A stretch of 5,992 nt of DNA from positions 1 through 5,992 of the forward strand of contig DVOR01000118.1 of assembly GCA_018713405.1 (NCBI GenBank), written 5' to 3'. Position 1 is the stretch's first letter; the number at the start of each line of letters is the position of its first letter. The translations under genes and the position numbers were made by a program. Below, piece after piece: positions 4,216 to 5,992 of the stretch. Source of the stretch: Candidatus Spyradenecus faecavium. GTDB taxonomy: Bacteria; Verrucomicrobiota; Kiritimatiellia; RFP12; DVOR01. The notes under the pieces are model-generated. The model searched no databases and had not been told where the DNA came from. It saw nothing but the letters and a program-made list of their open reading frames with translations.

Positions 4216-5992
4216 TTGCGGGCGCATCGCCTCCTTCTCTCCCTGGTCTTCTGCCTCCTGGCCCTCTGCCTTTGGGCGGCGGACATCGCGGTCGTCTACC
4301 CCGTCGCCTCCGTCGCGCCGGGCGAGCGCGCCTACGCCAAGGCCCTCGCCGGCCACGTCCGCCGGTGGTACGCCGAGTCCGGCGTCGAGGCCGACCTGGT
4401 GGCGGACGACGCCTTCCGCGGCGGCGGCCACCGCGTCGCCATCCTCGTCGACTGCTACACGCCGACCCCCGCGCTCCTGACGCAGGTGCGCCGCGGGCTG
4501 GGCGCCGGCACGCGCTTCGTGGTCTGCTACTCGGGCTCCGACGCGCTCGCCCGCCTCTTCGGCCTGCGCGCCGTGGGCTACCGCGCCGACGGCCCCCGCC
4601 GCGCGATGGACTTCCTCCCCGGCCGCCCCAAGGGCGCCCCCGCCCGCATCGCCCAGACCAGCGCCAACCGCTTCGAGGTCCGCCCCGCCACAACCGGCGC
4701 CGCCGAGCCCCTGGCCTGGTGGGTCGACGACGCCGGGCGCCGCGCGGGCGTCGCCTGGTGGCGCACCCCCGAGGGCCACTGCTGGATGACCCACATCCTC
4801 ACCGGCGACGGCGACGAGGACGGCAAGCGCCGACTGCTCCTGGCCCTCGCCGCCGAGAAGGTCCCCGGCCTCTGGGCCGCCGCCGCCCGCCGCGTCCTGA
4901 CCGACGCCGAGGCCCGGCTCCCCGACCTCCGCGCCCGCATCCGCGCCCTCCCCGAAGCCTCCCCCCGCCGCGCCGAGACCCAGCGCGCCCTGGCCCTGCT
5001 CGAGGCCCAGCGCGTCGCCGCCCGGGACGCCCTCCGCACGGGCGGCGCGGCGGCCTACCAGGCGGCCTGCGACCTCCGCGCCCTCGCCGCCCGCGTCTAC
5101 GCCCGCACCTTTGTCGCCCGCCCCGGCGAGACCGTCGGCGTGTGGGACCACTTCGCCCTCGGCCTCTGGCCCGGCGACTGGGACCGCACCGCCCGCGACC
5201 TCGCCGCCGCCGGCGTCACCGACGTCTACGTCAACGTCGCCGGCGCGGCCTTCGCCCTCTACCCCTCGCGCGTCCTGCCGCGGAAGGGCGAGGCCGACCG
5301 CCTGGCCGAGGCCCTCGCCGCCTGCCGCCGCCACGGCCTGCGCCTCCACGCCTGGATCCTCTGCTTCTCCTGCGAGCGCGCCGCAAGCCCCGCCGCCGTC
5401 GCCGACCTCCGCCGCCGCGGCTGGACGCTGCAGGACGCCGCCGGCAAGGACCTCGGCTGGCTCGACCCCACCCACCCCGCCGTCCGCGCCCGCCTCCTCG
5501 ACGCCGTGAAGGAGATCGCCACGCGCTACGACGTCGACGGCATCCACCTCGACTTCATCCGCTTCCCCGGCCTGCCCCAGAGCCTCGGCCCGCGCACCCG
5601 CGCCCGCTTCGAGGCCGCCTGCGGCCAAGCCCCCGGCTGGCCCGCCTGCGTCACCGACCCGCGCGGCGCGCGCCGCGCCGACTTCCTCCGCTGGCGCGCC
5701 GGCCAGATCGAGGCCGCCGTCCGCGACGTCCGCGCCTGGCTCCGCGCCGAAAAGCCCGGCGTCGCCCTCTCCGCCGCCGTCTACGGCAAGTATCCCGCCT
5801 GCCGCGACAGCGTGGGCCAGGATTGGCTGGGCTGGCTCCGCCAAGGCCTCCTCGACGCCGCCCTCCCCATGAACTACACCGAGGACGAGACCCGCCTGCG
5901 CGACTGGCTGGCCGTGCAGACCGCCGACCCCGCCCTCGCCCGGCGCGTCGTCAGCGGCGTGGGCGTCACCGCCGCCGAAAGCACCCTCACCC
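4216..5992 (+). CDS. Secreted GHL10-type glycosyl hydrolase-like protein (C-terminus cut by the window edge)
   Basis: An open frame of 592 codons runs to the window edge. The start is TTG at 4216, two bases after the infA stop, with AAGG at 4205-4208 seven bases upstream. No in-frame ATG precedes residue M132, and only the TTG start keeps the signal peptide: basic MRAHR, a hydrophobic core at 6-20, cleavage near A21/A22. Residues 23 to about 215 form an unassigned alpha/beta domain, perhaps glutamine-amidotransferase-like (for example GLGAGTRFVVCYSG, 80-93). Residues 215-300 are Ala/Arg-rich and probably helical. From about 305 a GHL10 (DUF187, PF02638-like) TIM barrel follows: DVYVNVAG (336-343), GLRLHAWI (374-381), WLDPTHP (415-421), YDVDGIHLDFIRFP (438-451), and QDWLGWLRQGLLDAALPMNYT (535-555). 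Family members are presumed polysaccharide- or peptidoglycan-directed hydrolases; the substrate is unknown. D441, H444 and D446 are candidate active-site residues by position in the conserved strand. Codon use is strongly C-ending. Confidence 0.87.
   Translation, partial: MRAHRLLLSLVFCLLALCLWAADIAVVYPVASVAPGERAYAKALAGHVRRWYAESGVEADLVADDAFRGGGHRVAILVDCYTPTPALLTQVRRGLGAGTRFVVCYSGSDALARLFGLRAVGYRADGPRRAMDFLPGRPKGAPARIAQTSANRFEVRPATTGAAEPLAWWVDDAGRRAGVAWWRTPEGHCWMTHILTGDGDEDGKRRLLLALAAEKVPGLWAAAARRVLTDAEARLPDLRARIRALPEASPRRAETQRALALLEAQRVAARDALRTGGAAAYQAACDLRALAARVYARTFVARPGETVGVWDHFALGLWPGDWDRTARDLAAAGVTDVYVNVAGAAFALYPSRVLPRKGEADRLAEALAACRRHGLRLHAWILCFSCERAASPAAVADLRRRGWTLQDAAGKDLGWLDPTHPAVRARLLDAVKEIATRYDVDGIHLDFIRFPGLPQSLGPRTRARFEAACGQAPGWPACVTDPRGARRADFLRWRAGQIEAAVRDVRAWLRAEKPGVALSAAVYGKYPACRDSVGQDWLGWLRQGLLDAALPMNYTEDETRLRDWLAVQTADPALARRVVSGVGVTAAESTLT

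Noticed and set aside
4216..4281. Lipoprotein signal in the GHL10-like protein (C13 or C18)
   Set aside because: Neither cysteine is preceded by a proper lipobox (LALC has leucine at -1), so a standard signal peptide is favoured.
4195..5844. Minus-strand open frame of 549 codons opposite the GHL10 gene
   Set aside because: The product is Gly/Ala/Val/Glu repeats without any domain pattern, and it overlaps the end of infA. The plus strand encodes a signal peptide and conserved barrel motifs.
1..5992. CRISPR array, insertion sequence, tRNA or rRNA
   Set aside because: No direct-repeat arrays, transposase motifs, terminal inverted repeats or tRNA-like cloverleaf segments were noticed; nearly all bases are accounted for by coding genes.

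Overview
The window is a dense, GC-rich piece of bacterial chromosome with eight protein genes. Six lie on the minus strand and two on the plus strand, and both edges cut a gene. Lipid A synthesis (LpxI) points to a Gram-negative (diderm) cell. An H-cluster [FeFe] hydrogenase with ferredoxin-like partners points to anaerobic, probably fermentative, life. A secreted GHL10-type hydrolase, very high GC and frequent GTG/TTG starts would fit an anaerobic PVC-group bacterium (Kiritimatiellota or Lentisphaerota-like). The taxon is inference only; no rRNA or other marker in the window settles it.

Layout. (1) Positions 1-2673, minus strand: a redox operon behind its own sigma70-like promoter (TTGCGG-N17-TATACT). 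Gene order is a small thioredoxin-fold [2Fe-2S] ferredoxin, a ferredoxin-domain [FeFe] hydrogenase with group B-like H-cluster motifs, a C_GCAxxG_C_C family cysteine protein, and a YbaK/EbsC Cys-tRNA(Pro) deacylase that runs off the left edge. The last three genes are joined by two GTGA stop/start overlaps, so they are probably translated as a coupled set. (2) Positions 2694-3880, minus strand: an envelope pair, an FtsB/DivIC-like division protein followed 12 nt later by lpxI, behind a TTGAAA-N18-TATTAT promoter. (3) Positions 3930-5992, plus strand, divergent from the previous unit: infA (IF-1), followed 2 nt after its stop by a TTG-started secreted protein with a GHL10-like TIM-barrel domain that runs off the right edge.

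How they work together. The ferredoxin, hydrogenase and cysteine protein look like an electron-transfer module that makes or senses H2. The hydrogenase keeps all four H-cluster cysteines and the residues of the known proton path, so it should be catalytically competent if HydEFG maturases exist elsewhere in the genome. The ftsB-like/lpxI pair serves division and outer-membrane synthesis. The infA and GHL10 genes share a transcript, but no functional link between them is evident.

The least explained points are the hydrogenase/cysteine-protein/YbaK coupling, a Shine-Dalgarno placed in the loop of a perfect hairpin before the ferredoxin gene, a switch in third-base preference between the two minus-strand units, and the unassigned N-terminal half of the GHL10 protein. 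No tRNA, rRNA, CRISPR array, insertion sequence or convincing rho-independent terminator was seen. No gene-free stretch exceeds about 160 bases.
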